Positions 1 to 8,030 of a stretch of 48,655 bases of DNA are shown piece after piece (positions within the stretch are counted from its first letter, which is position 1; each line of letters begins with the position of its first letter). The notes beneath the pieces are model-generated. The model did no database searches. It saw only the letters and a program-made list of their open reading frames with translations, and was not told where the DNA came from. Both the position numbers and the translations under genes were made by a program. This DNA is from an uncultured Acidimicrobiales bacterium (GTDB taxonomy: Bacteria > Actinomycetota > Acidimicrobiia > Acidimicrobiales > SHLQ01), in contig CALJDK010000062.1 in the NCBI GenBank assembly GCA_938023735.1, positions 1 to 48,655 of the forward strand. Direction: 5' to 3'.

Positions 1-2100
1 CACTTCGACAGCATCTACTCCGTCGACGTTAGTGACACCGCCGTGTACGTGGGCGGCCATTTCCAGTACCAAGAAGCCCCCGGTTCGACCAACCCGTTCC
101 CCGGCGATCCCGACGTCAACTACGGCTTCGGTCAGGGACTCGGCCCAGCAGTGCTGGGTGACGAGGTCGTACGCCGCGAACAGCTTGGTGCGCTCGACCC
201 CGGTACCGGAAAGTCGATGAACTGGAGCCCGGGCGCAAACGGCTTCCACGGCGTCACCGCCGTGCGGGTAACCGAACGAGGCCTGCTCGTGGGCCACGAC
301 GGTGCGCTCATCGGCGGTGCCGATATTGGCCGCCACGGATTCTTTGACCTCGACTCGGCGGCCACCGTTGGCGGCGCCCCCGAAACCTTCCTCACCTCGC
401 CACGCGACGCCGAGGTTATCGATGTGCTCGAGCCGGTCACCTTCGCCGGTGTTGCGACCGCCGGTGATGACGTTTCCGACGTGATCCTCACTGTGCAGAA
501 CGTTCAAACCCGTCAATGGCTCAACGCCGATGGTGAACTCCAGGATGGCTTTGCCCGAGCTGCGGTGAGTGTTGACGACCCGGGTGAACAAAGCACCGAC
601 TGGTCGAGCACCGCCACGCTGCCAATCGGTAACTATCGCGTGCGAGCCCGCAGCGTCGACAGCAACGGTGTGCGCGACGACTCTGCCGCAACCCTGAAGT
701 TTGAGACCAAGGCGTTCGCCCAGCTTCCGCCAGAGACCAACATCGTCGGGGTTCCCGAGGTCGTCGGCAGCACCATCACGGTGACCGGTAACGCGACCGA
801 CGAACAAGGTGTCGCTTCGGTCGGGGTGAGCCTCTACAACCTGGATTCCAAAACCTGGCTCCAGGCCAACGGCACCACCAACGAGCAGTTCTACTCAACG
901 CAGGCCCAACTTTCGGCACCCAACGCGCTCGAGACCAACTGGACCCATACGGTCACGGTTCCCGACGGTCGCTGGCGGATTATCGCCAACGCCGCCGACG
1001 TCGATGGCGTCAGCGACCCCAGTGCCGCCCGTTTCACGCTGTCGGTGTTCCCGAACGACGAGCTTCCCTCGGCCCAAATAACCTCGCCCGATGCAACCCT
1101 GGTCGAGGCCCCCGGGCCCCTAACTATCACCGGTACAGCCAGTGACGACAGCGGTGTGAAGCGGGTTCGCGTGCTTGTCACCAATGTCGTGACCCGCCAA
1201 GGTCCCACCCAGAACGGCTTCTTCGGAAATGCCGGCTTCATCTGGGTGCCGGTGGACGATCAGGGCGCAACCTCGACCACGTGGTCGCTCACCGTCGACG
1301 ACCTGCCAGTGGGCAACTACCGCATCGTCGCGTACGCCGAGGACATCGCCGGCCAGGTAACCCCCAGCCCAGACCGTCCGAAGATTGTGATCGATAAGTC
1401 CATCCCGGGCGACGAACGCCCTGACACCGTGTTGACCACTCCCGCTCGCTACGAGCAGGGATTCACCGGAAACGACATCGCCATCACCGGATCGGCAACC
1501 GACGACAACGGCGTGGCCCGAGTCGATGTGGCGGTCTACGACGTGATCGAACGCGAATGGCTCCACAGCGACGGCCTGTTCGGTCGGTTCGAGCTGGTCG
1601 AATCGATCCTCGATAACCCGGGCGGTCCATCGACCAACTTCAGGCTCGACATCACGGTGCCCGACGGTACCTACCGGATTTTCACCTACGCGGTCGATGG
1701 GGTTGGCCAATACGACCCATCGCTCAGCGGCGCGTTCTCGACCAGCGTGGTGTACCCGAACGACGCCGAACCCACTATCGAGATGAACTCGCCGGTCGCT
1801 GGCGACACCTTCACCGGTACCATCAGCGCAGGCGGTCGAGCATTCGATGACGTCAGCGTGCAACGGGTTGAAGTGCTCATTCGCAAGAACGACCAGTTCG
1901 TCGGGCCCCGTAAGGATGGCACGATCGGAACTCCGCAGTGGATCGAAGCCTTTGCGACCAACCCCGGCGGTGTGTTCACCGACTGGAGCTACACGTCGAT
2001 CGACCTTCCGCCCGGTCTATGGTTCCTGCGGGCGCGCACGGTCGACAGCGTCGGCCAGGTGCTGATCGATTACCCGCAGGCTCTGGTTACCGTCAACTAG
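1..2100 (+). CDS. Large surface protein with Ig-like repeats, 3' part
   Basis: The frame is open from the first base, so the gene begins upstream and only about 699 C-terminal residues are seen. The first ~110 residues look like the end of a beta-propeller-type domain (a YVGGHF motif and short GLLVGHDGALIGG-type strands). After it come about five tandem repeats of 105-115 residues, each ending in a variant of 'VPDGxWRIxAxAxDxxGxxDPS' (near nt 640, 960, 1310, 1670 and 2010), which resemble bacterial Ig-like/fibronectin-like beta-sandwich modules. There is no cell-wall sorting motif or C-terminal membrane helix; the protein ends in a plain beta-strand. I infer an exported or surface adhesion-type protein; the substrate is unknown. 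A GTG at 43 is an internal codon, not the start. Confidence 0.8.
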   Translation, partial: HFDSIYSVDVSDTAVYVGGHFQYQEAPGSTNPFPGDPDVNYGFGQGLGPAVLGDEVVRREQLGALDPGTGKSMNWSPGANGFHGVTAVRVTERGLLVGHDGALIGGADIGRHGFFDLDSAATVGGAPETFLTSPRDAEVIDVLEPVTFAGVATAGDDVSDVILTVQNVQTRQWLNADGELQDGFARAAVSVDDPGEQSTDWSSTATLPIGNYRVRARSVDSNGVRDDSAATLKFETKAFAQLPPETNIVGVPEVVGSTITVTGNATDEQGVASVGVSLYNLDSKTWLQANGTTNEQFYSTQAQLSAPNALETNWTHTVTVPDGRWRIIANAADVDGVSDPSAARFTLSVFPNDELPSAQITSPDATLVEAPGPLTITGTASDDSGVKRVRVLVTNVVTRQGPTQNGFFGNAGFIWVPVDDQGATSTTWSLTVDDLPVGNYRIVAYAEDIAGQVTPSPDRPKIVIDKSIPGDERPDTVLTTPARYEQGFTGNDIAITGSATDDNGVARVDVAVYDVIEREWLHSDGLFGRFELVESILDNPGGPSTNFRLDITVPDGTYRIFTYAVDGVGQYDPSLSGAFSTSVVYPNDAEPTIEMNSPVAGDTFTGTISAGGRAFDDVSVQRVEVLIRKNDQFVGPRKDGTIGTPQWIEAFATNPGGVFTDWSYTSIDLPPGLWFLRARTVDSVGQVLIDYPQALVTVN

Positions 2101-2121
2101 CTGGAGATAACGAGGTCGGCG

Positions 2122-3069
2122 TTAGCGCTGTGGTCTGAGTGCTGCTCGGATCACGGTGTAGTCGCCGATCGAAAAGTCATCGACGATGTCTTGCACCTCG
2201 TCGAGGGCGTAACTCTTGATCCACTCGGGCGCCGTCGCGGCAGCGAGCGCAATGGCAGCCTCGAACTCGTGGGGCAGATACACATAGGACGCTTGAAGGC
2301 AGAGTTCTCGGCGCACCACCTCGGTGGCATCAAAACCGGGGGTTTCGCTCTCAAGACCAAGAAGAACCACCGTGCCGCCGTTTGCGGTTGCCCCCACCGC
2401 CTGTTCGCGGGCTTTGGGGGTGCCGACCGCGTCGAACACGATGTCGTAGGACGCGTCGGCCGGAAGCGCATCGAGCGCAGCGGTGGCACCAAGCTCAACC
2501 GCGGCTGCGCTTCGACTTTCGGCGCTCTCTGCGATATCGATAACCGTGGCGCCTGCGGCCGCAGCCTGGGCAACCACCCCGAGTCCAATAGCACCAACGC
2601 CGATCACGCCGATTCGCATATCGGCGGTGGCATTGCCCACGTTCCAGGCGTGAACCGCGTTGGCGAACGGCTCGACGAACATGGCCTGTTCCCACGTGAG
2701 GTCGTCGGGAAGCTCATAACAATTGGCGGCCGGCACCACGCACTGTTGAGCGAATCCGCCGTTGGAGTGGATGCCGATAATCCGACGCGTTCCGCAGTGT
2801 TGGCGTCGTCCGTCGTTGCATGCGGAACACGTTCCACACGACGTCACGGGGTCGACAGCCACCCGTCGTTTATCGGTGAGTACACCCGCAATGCCGTGGC
2901 CCATAACACTCGGGAAGGCGCGCTGGCCCGGGTGATGGAGTTGGTAGACCTCGCCGCCGCCGATGCCGGTGGCTTCAACGTGAAGAATCAGCTCGCCGTC
3001 GCGCGGGGTCGGATCGTCGATTTCTTGAAGTTCGAGGGTCGACGGTCGGGTGAAAACGAGGGCACGCAC
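2122..3069 (-). CDS. Zinc-type medium-chain dehydrogenase (MDR), catalytic zinc site degenerate
   Basis: A 315-residue NAD(P)-dependent alcohol/polyol dehydrogenase-like protein. An N-terminal GroES-like domain carries the structural-zinc cysteine cluster CGTCSACNDGRRQHC (about residues 78-92), followed by a Rossmann domain with GVGAIGLG (about 155-162). The usual catalytic-zinc motif GICGTD is GIGGGE here (Cys37 replaced by Gly), and GHE is GHG (about residues 57-59). The structural zinc is therefore kept while catalytic ligands are lost, so the chemistry may be zinc-independent. It lies 17 bp downstream of the CoA-transferase gene on the same strand and is probably co-transcribed with it. 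Family assignment is firm; substrate unknown. Confidence 0.85.
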   Translation of the reverse strand: MRALVFTRPSTLELQEIDDPTPRDGELILHVEATGIGGGEVYQLHHPGQRAFPSVMGHGIAGVLTDKRRVAVDPVTSCGTCSACNDGRRQHCGTRRIIGIHSNGGFAQQCVVPAANCYELPDDLTWEQAMFVEPFANAVHAWNVGNATADMRIGVIGVGAIGLGVVAQAAAAGATVIDIAESAESRSAAAVELGATAALDALPADASYDIVFDAVGTPKAREQAVGATANGGTVVLLGLESETPGFDATEVVRRELCLQASYVYLPHEFEAAIALAAATAPEWIKSYALDEVQDIVDDFSIGDYTVIRAALRPQR

Positions 3070-3086
3070 CCTTGCGGTCTACCAGC

Positions 3087-4274
3087 TCAAATTGCTCCGG
3101 CGTCGCGTAGCGCACCGATTTGTTCCCAGTCGTAGCCGACTTCAAGAAGCAGTTCTTCGGTATTCATGCCAAGTTCCGGAGCCACTTTGCCTGGTTCGAG
3201 CGGCGTGCCCGACATGGCGATGGGTGTTCCCACGGTGCGCATCTCGCCGTATTCGGGGTGTTCGACCATCTGGAGATAGCCGTTCTCCCAAGCATGCGGG
3301 TCGGCAGAGGCTTGGGCATAGTCGTTCACCGGAGCGAAGCGACACCCGGCGTCGCCGAGCGCCTTCGACCATTCGTCGTTGGTGCGCTCGAGAAAAACTG
3401 GCCGGAGTATGTCGAACAGTTGGCGCTTCACCTCGGCGGTGTACAGCAACGGCTGGAACCGTTCGTCGTCGGCGAGTTCGGGTTTGCCGACCGCGGAGTA
3501 GAACGCCTCCCGGTTCGATGGCGGGACCCCGACGAGCGCCATGTAGCCGTCCTTGGTGGCCAGGATTCCGTATGCGGCGTTGATGACTGGGTGTCCGTAG
3601 TTGGCGCGTCCGGGTACTTCGCCGGTGAGAAAATAGGCGGTGAACTCTGACGCCTGCGCATAGATCTGACTCCCGAACAGCGATACTTCGACCTTTTGGC
3701 CTACACCGCTCCGTTCGCGCGAGAACAGGGCCGCAAGAACTCCGGCCGTGAGGTTTTGAGCACCCATATGGTCAGCGATGGTGGCGCCCACCGGCGTGGG
3801 CTCGCCGCCATCGATTCCCGTGGTGCTGATGAGCCCGCCCGCTGCCTGGCCGGCCAAGTCCGCGCCCTCGCGCTCGGCGAAGGGCCCCTTGGAGCCCAAG
3901 GTGCTTCCCATGCCATAAACGATTCGAGGGTTGCGCTCGGCCGCGTGTTCGTAGCCGACGCCCCATTCGTCAAGGGTGCCGGGTTTGAAGTTGGAGATCA
4001 CCACATCGGAGGTTTCGATGAGTTTCAGGAACGCTTCGGCCCCATCGGGTTTGCGAAGGTCGAGGGTTATCGAACGCTTGCCCCGGTTACAGCCAACAAA
4101 CCATGGCGGCCGAGGATCCTCGAGCGATGCCGGAAGCCAACGGCCCTGGTCGCCCATTCCGGGCAATTCCACCTTGATGACGTCGGCGCCCATGTCGCTC
4201 ATCGTCAACGCGGCTTGGGGCCCCTGCACCAGCAGGCCAACATCGAGTACACGGATTCCGTCGAGTGCTCCCAT
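3087..4274 (-). CDS. CaiB/BaiF family (class III) CoA transferase
   Basis: A 395-residue protein of normal length for class III CoA transferases, which move CoA between carboxylic acids. The N-terminus has the family pattern LDGIRVLDVGLLVQGP, then DMGADVIKVE, and about residues 62-75 read CNRGKRSITLDLRK. The usual catalytic aspartate region is seen near 'EGADLAGQAAGG' (about residues 135-146). The start ATG at 4274 gives the canonical MGALDGIRVLD N-terminus. Upstream of the MDR dehydrogenase and downstream of the molybdoenzyme on the same strand; a CoA-ester catabolic role is inferred. The acyl substrate cannot be told from sequence. Confidence 0.92.
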   Translation of the reverse strand: MGALDGIRVLDVGLLVQGPQAALTMSDMGADVIKVELPGMGDQGRWLPASLEDPRPPWFVGCNRGKRSITLDLRKPDGAEAFLKLIETSDVVISNFKPGTLDEWGVGYEHAAERNPRIVYGMGSTLGSKGPFAEREGADLAGQAAGGLISTTGIDGGEPTPVGATIADHMGAQNLTAGVLAALFSRERSGVGQKVEVSLFGSQIYAQASEFTAYFLTGEVPGRANYGHPVINAAYGILATKDGYMALVGVPPSNREAFYSAVGKPELADDERFQPLLYTAEVKRQLFDILRPVFLERTNDEWSKALGDAGCRFAPVNDYAQASADPHAWENGYLQMVEHPEYGEMRTVGTPIAMSGTPLEPGKVAPELGMNTEELLLEVGYDWEQIGALRDAGAI

Positions 4275-4313
4275 GCCGGAGCAACCTATCCGAGAGGGTC
4301 AGGTCTTCTGGAA

Positions 4314-5945
4314 TCAAGTCTCGGTGACTCGAACGGGGATAATGTGCCATCCCTCGGCGCCGTCGGGGTCGACCCGCTTGGGTCCGACCGCCTGAAGGAC
4401 CCCATCGCCATCGGTGGCGCGTACCTGGATCACATGGTCGCCCGCGGGCGCATCCCACTCGAGCATCCACTGGACCCAGGTTTCGTCGCTGACGCTCTCG
4501 GCCAGGGTGGCTTCCTGCCATGGTTCGTCGTCGACTTTTACCTCGACCAGGCTGATGCCGCGAGTCGGTGCCCAGGCCACACCAGCGATTGGTTGAGGTC
4601 CAGAAGCGATCTCGGTGCGTGAGCGGGGGACGTCGATTCGGGATTGGGTTTTGATTGGCCCCTTCTTCGACCAGCCCCGGGGAATCCAGTAGCCGTCGAA
4701 GCCTTCCCAGGTGGTGAGGTTGATCTCTTCCACCCATTTGGTGGCCGAGACGTATCCGTAGATGCCGGCCACGATGAGCCGTGCCGGGAAACCGTGGCGC
4801 ACAGGAAGGGGCTCGCCGTTCATGCCGATGGCCAGCAGAGCAGTGCGGCCGTCCTGGAGGATCTCGGGTGGGAAACCGGCGGTCCAACCGTCGACCGAGC
4901 GGCTGACCAACTGGGTGGCTTCGGTCTGGACGCCAGCAATTTCGAGCAGCTTGGTGAGCGGTACACCGGTCCACAGAGCGTTGCCAACCAGTCCGCCGCC
5001 AACTTCGTTGGACACACACGAGATGGTGACGATGTGGTCTTCAAGATCCATGGCCTGAATGTCGGCCAGGGTGAACTCGACCGGGTTGTCGACCAGCCCG
5101 GTGATCTTGAGCGACCAGCTGTTGGGGTCGACCTGGGGGATCGTAAGGGCGGAATCGATGCGATAGAAGTTGTTACCGGTGCTGTCGGTGACGTAGCTGG
5201 CGAGTCCATCGATGTTGTCGAAGGTTTCGATGTCGGCGCTTACCGTGGCCACATCGGTGGAGGTATCGATAACGATTGCTTCACGGGCTTCGTCGACGCG
5301 GGCTCGACCTCGCAGCTGGCGACCAAGACCGGTGAGCGCAACTGCGGTGAGCGCCGTGGCTCCACCCCAGCCAAAGAACGATCGGCGAGTGGCGAATGGG
5401 TTGGTGGGGGTGTCAGCGGTTTTGGCGGTCTTTCCAGACCCGCCAGGCTCCATGGTGACGAGCTTCGACTCGTTGAACTGGGCGACGGCGTAGAGAAGTC
5501 GAAATGCCGCGTAGCCTCCGGCAGCTGCAACGAATGCGACCAGCCAGGTTGCCGAGGTGTCGGTAAGCGGGTTGCGGGCCAGGAACCACCAGCCGAGCAA
5601 GCCAAAGACACCAAACACTGCGGCGGCGAAGCGATGGTCGCGTCGAGCGAGCTGCCCGGTGAGCGCACCGATGATAAGCGTAATGATGATGGTGCCAACT
5701 ACCAGTGCGGGTTTGTCTGCGGTGCCCAAGGTGTCGATGGCCCAACGTTCGACAGCTCCCGGGGCGCTATCGATGACCCAGTCTCCGGCCGAAACGACCA
5801 TCGAGGGCACTGCACTGCTGAGACCACTGAGAAACTCGCCAATGGCGAGCGCGATCGCTCCACCGAGGAGGCCGGCAATGGCTGCGTACAGCAGCGGCGG
5901 TTTCGGCGCGGCAGGAGATTTCTGGTTGTTCTGAGAACGTGCCAT
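4314..5945 (-). CDS. Membrane-anchored molybdopterin oxidoreductase (sulfite oxidase/YedY-like fold)
   Basis: 543 residues from the ATG at 5945 (an in-frame start at 5981 would add 12 residues with no support). Four hydrophobic helices at about residues 18-39, 79-100, 106-123 and 132-154 precede a twin-arginine segment (ATRRSFFGWGG, Arg187-Arg188) with a fifth hydrophobic stretch at about 191-208. The rest is an SUOX-type Moco domain: ISCVSNEVGGGLVGNALWTG contains the expected molybdenum-ligating Cys310, and the C-terminus has the Ig-like dimerisation domain (GVAWAPTRGISLVEVKVDD). The Moco domain should face outside. The substrate is unknown; sulfite, sulfoxide or another oxyanion are possible. 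Divergent from rsgA. Confidence 0.88.
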   Translation of the reverse strand: MARSQNNQKSPAAPKPPLLYAAIAGLLGGAIALAIGEFLSGLSSAVPSMVVSAGDWVIDSAPGAVERWAIDTLGTADKPALVVGTIIITLIIGALTGQLARRDHRFAAAVFGVFGLLGWWFLARNPLTDTSATWLVAFVAAAGGYAAFRLLYAVAQFNESKLVTMEPGGSGKTAKTADTPTNPFATRRSFFGWGGATALTAVALTGLGRQLRGRARVDEAREAIVIDTSTDVATVSADIETFDNIDGLASYVTDSTGNNFYRIDSALTIPQVDPNSWSLKITGLVDNPVEFTLADIQAMDLEDHIVTISCVSNEVGGGLVGNALWTGVPLTKLLEIAGVQTEATQLVSRSVDGWTAGFPPEILQDGRTALLAIGMNGEPLPVRHGFPARLIVAGIYGYVSATKWVEEINLTTWEGFDGYWIPRGWSKKGPIKTQSRIDVPRSRTEIASGPQPIAGVAWAPTRGISLVEVKVDDEPWQEATLAESVSDETWVQWMLEWDAPAGDHVIQVRATDGDGVLQAVGPKRVDPDGAEGWHIIPVRVTET

Positions 5946-6037
5946 ATGTATGTAACGTACCGATATCGCTGTGAGTTCCAAGAGATTTCTTGATCGTCAC
6001 CTGCCATTTGGCGCAAATAGTGCAAGGCTGTTCCTCA
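5946..6037. promoter_or_regulatory. Divergent promoter region between molybdoenzyme and rsgA
   Basis: A 92-bp gap between two divergently transcribed genes must hold both promoters. On the minus strand TACGTT lies 8 nt before the ATG at 5945 and there is no Shine-Dalgarno sequence, so a leaderless transcript is possible. No palindrome that would suggest an operator stands out. Confidence 0.3.
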
Positions 6038-7099
6038 ATGAGCGAAACGGCCGCAGACTTTGGATATTCGCCCGCCTGGGAGTCTGCCGCAGCCGCTGCG
6101 CACGAAATTGCGCTTCAGGTTGCTGAGCCGCCGCTGCGAACCGGGCGAATCGTTCGGGTTGAGCGGGGCGAATGTGATGTTGTGACCACCGAGGGTCGAG
6201 AACGGGTGGCATCGGACTCGTTGCGGTCCCAGGACGATCTTGCTCCGGTAACCGGCGACTGGGTCGTCGTTGGCGAGACCGATAGCGGTTCGGTCATCGC
6301 CACCATCATTCCTCGCGAGTCCACCCTTGCCCGCCGCGACCCCTCTGAGCAGGTCATTGTGCAGGAATTGGCGGCCAACATCGATCATGCGTTTCTGGTG
6401 CATGGCCTCGATCGGCCGCTTCGGGCCGGTCGGCTTGAACGATTTCTTGTGCTTGCTTGGGACAGCGGTGCCGAGCCGGTTGTGGTGCTCACCAAAGCCG
6501 ATGTCGATTCCGACGACGGTAGCGGGGCATCGGAGTTGGTCGGCGTGATCGCGGCCGTTGCCCCCGATGTGCCGGTGTGTCTCACCAGTTCGGCCACCGG
6601 CCTCGGCCTCGAGAAACTCGATCGGTGGCTCAAGCCGGGAACGACCACGGCATTGCTTGGCGAGTCGGGCTCGGGGAAATCCACGCTGGTCAACGCACTA
6701 CTGGGTAGTGAGGTCCAAGAGACCGGCGAGGTGCGCGGCGGCGATGCCAAAGGCCGTCACACCACCATCACGCGTGATCTGTTGCTTCTCGAGTCGGGAG
6801 CGCTTCTTGTCGACACGCCGGGGATCCGTGCGGTTGGTCTTTGGGATGCCGAGGACGCGTTGGAGCGGGTGTTTGGTGACATCGTCGACCTGGCCGACCA
6901 CTGCAAGTTCAACGACTGTTCGCACGGTGTCGAGCCGGGATGCGCCGTACAGAGTGCGGTCGAGTCCGGCGAGGTCGATGCTCGTCGTCTCGACCGCTTT
7001 GCCATCATGGCCGCCGAACTTGAAGAACAGGCCGAAAAGCAAAAGCAGCGCGAACGCAAAGAAGAAAAGCGCAAAAACACCAGAAGAAAGCGCCGCTAA
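6038..7099 (+). CDS. rsgA: Ribosome small-subunit-dependent GTPase A
   Basis: A circularly permuted GTPase that helps late 30S subunit maturation. From the ATG at 6038 it has 353 residues; an earlier in-frame ATG at 5990 has no family-like sequence behind it. Order of motifs: OB-like N-terminal part (about 35-95), G4-type TKAD (152-155), G1 P-loop GESGSGKS (208-215), switch region GRHTT (239-243), G3 DTPG (259-262), then the zinc-binding set Cys289, Cys294, His296, Cys302 typical of RsgA/YjeQ. The last ~25 residues are very rich in Lys/Arg/Gln/Glu, fitting rRNA contact. Single gene, convergent with cobS. Confidence 0.95.
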   Translation: MSETAADFGYSPAWESAAAAAHEIALQVAEPPLRTGRIVRVERGECDVVTTEGRERVASDSLRSQDDLAPVTGDWVVVGETDSGSVIATIIPRESTLARRDPSEQVIVQELAANIDHAFLVHGLDRPLRAGRLERFLVLAWDSGAEPVVVLTKADVDSDDGSGASELVGVIAAVAPDVPVCLTSSATGLGLEKLDRWLKPGTTTALLGESGSGKSTLVNALLGSEVQETGEVRGGDAKGRHTTITRDLLLLESGALLVDTPGIRAVGLWDAEDALERVFGDIVDLADHCKFNDCSHGVEPGCAVQSAVESGEVDARRLDRFAIMAAELEEQAEKQKQRERKEEKRKNTRRKRR

Positions 7100-7116
7100 C
7101 GCACATTTGGACTTTT

Positions 7117-7240
7117 GTACCTGGCACCAAACCACCAAAAAGGTGCCAGGTACCAAACAGCGAAATAGTGCCAGGTACCAAACAGCGAAATAGTGCCAGG
7201 AACCTTTTGCCGCTGAGGTTCCAGGCACCTGGTTCCTGGC
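7117..7240. repeat. Cluster of GTGCCAGGTACC-type inverted and direct repeats
   Basis: Between the convergent rsgA and cobS genes lies a perfect 12-bp inverted repeat (GTACCTGGCACC at 7117-7128 and its complement at 7142-7153, 13-nt loop). It is followed by two perfect 25-bp direct repeats (7143-7167 and 7168-7192), a third partial copy (7193-7204), and two opposite-strand variants (7217-7229, 7231-7240). It can fold into stacked hairpins and could end transcription from both sides. The unit resembles the short GGTGCC(T/A)GGCACC-type palindromes scattered in some bacterial genomes; whether it is a REP-like mobile sequence here is inference. Confidence 0.8.
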
Positions 7241-7278
7241 TGGTTCCTGTTTGTTTCTGTTTGGTTGTTTTGGGTGAT

Positions 7279-7974
7279 TTAGCGGGCCATTATTACTAGG
7301 GCGACGGTTTCTGCGACTACGGCCGACGCGCCTAGGACGTCGCCGGTGAAGCCGTTGATCTTCTTCAGTGCTAGGCCGAGCACCGCAGTGCCGGCGAGAA
7401 CGGCGAGCCCAACCGCAACCGGTCCGCGCTGGGCGTCGACGCTGATCATGAGGATCGCCGAGGGGATGAACCACACGATGAACCATTTGCGAGCGCCCGC
7501 CAGAAAGGGTGTCACGATTCCCTGGTCGTGGGCATAGGGAAGAAACGCCGGAGCAGCGGCCATAAGTGTTCGGCTCAACATCCAAATGCCGATGAACATG
7601 AGCCATTCATCGGCGTTGCTGATGATCGAGAACCAGCGAAGCGACAGCACCACCGGCACGAGCGTTAGGGCAAAGGCTCCGACATCAGGCGACCGCATAA
7701 CTTCGAGTCGGCGCCGGCGATCGAGGTGGGGGAGAAGACCGTCGGCCGAGTCGGCAAAGCCATCGAAATGCAGCATTCCCGTGATGATGAGATCGGCGAG
7801 CACCACCAAGCCGGCCGAGAGTAGACGCGAGGAAACCCCATAGCTGAGAAGCCACGAAGTTGTAGCCAACTGCAAGCCGATGAGCGCGCCGACCACGGGA
7901 AACCAGGCCAGAGTGCGCTCATCGGGAAGCTTCGGCTTGCCAAAGATCGTGAGAAAGCTGAGTGCACTGAGCAT
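7279..7974 (-). CDS. cobS: Adenosylcobinamide-GDP ribazoletransferase (cobalamin synthase)
   Basis: A 231-residue, highly hydrophobic membrane enzyme that joins adenosylcobinamide-GDP to alpha-ribazole in the last steps of B12 assembly or salvage. The family signature LHFDGFADSADGLL (about residues 68-81) is present, followed by RRRRLEVMRSPDVGAFA (about 85-101); the N-terminus (SALSFLTIFGKP) and length are typical. It sits 56 bp downstream of a BtuF-like binding protein and probably in the same riboswitch-controlled unit. No cobU or cobT is beside it. Confidence 0.93.
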   Translation of the reverse strand: MLSALSFLTIFGKPKLPDERTLAWFPVVGALIGLQLATTSWLLSYGVSSRLLSAGLVVLADLIITGMLHFDGFADSADGLLPHLDRRRRLEVMRSPDVGAFALTLVPVVLSLRWFSIISNADEWLMFIGIWMLSRTLMAAAPAFLPYAHDQGIVTPFLAGARKWFIVWFIPSAILMISVDAQRGPVAVGLAVLAGTAVLGLALKKINGFTGDVLGASAVVAETVALVIMAR

Positions 7975-8030
7975 CAGCCACCGTACCTATGAAGTTTGTG
8001 CCTACGAAGTTGTACCTCTGAAGAACAGCC

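Noticed and set aside
4644..5993. 449-codon open frame on the plus strand
   Set aside because: It is antisense to the molybdoenzyme, whose domains are clear. The frame is Gly/Val/Asp-rich with no motif.
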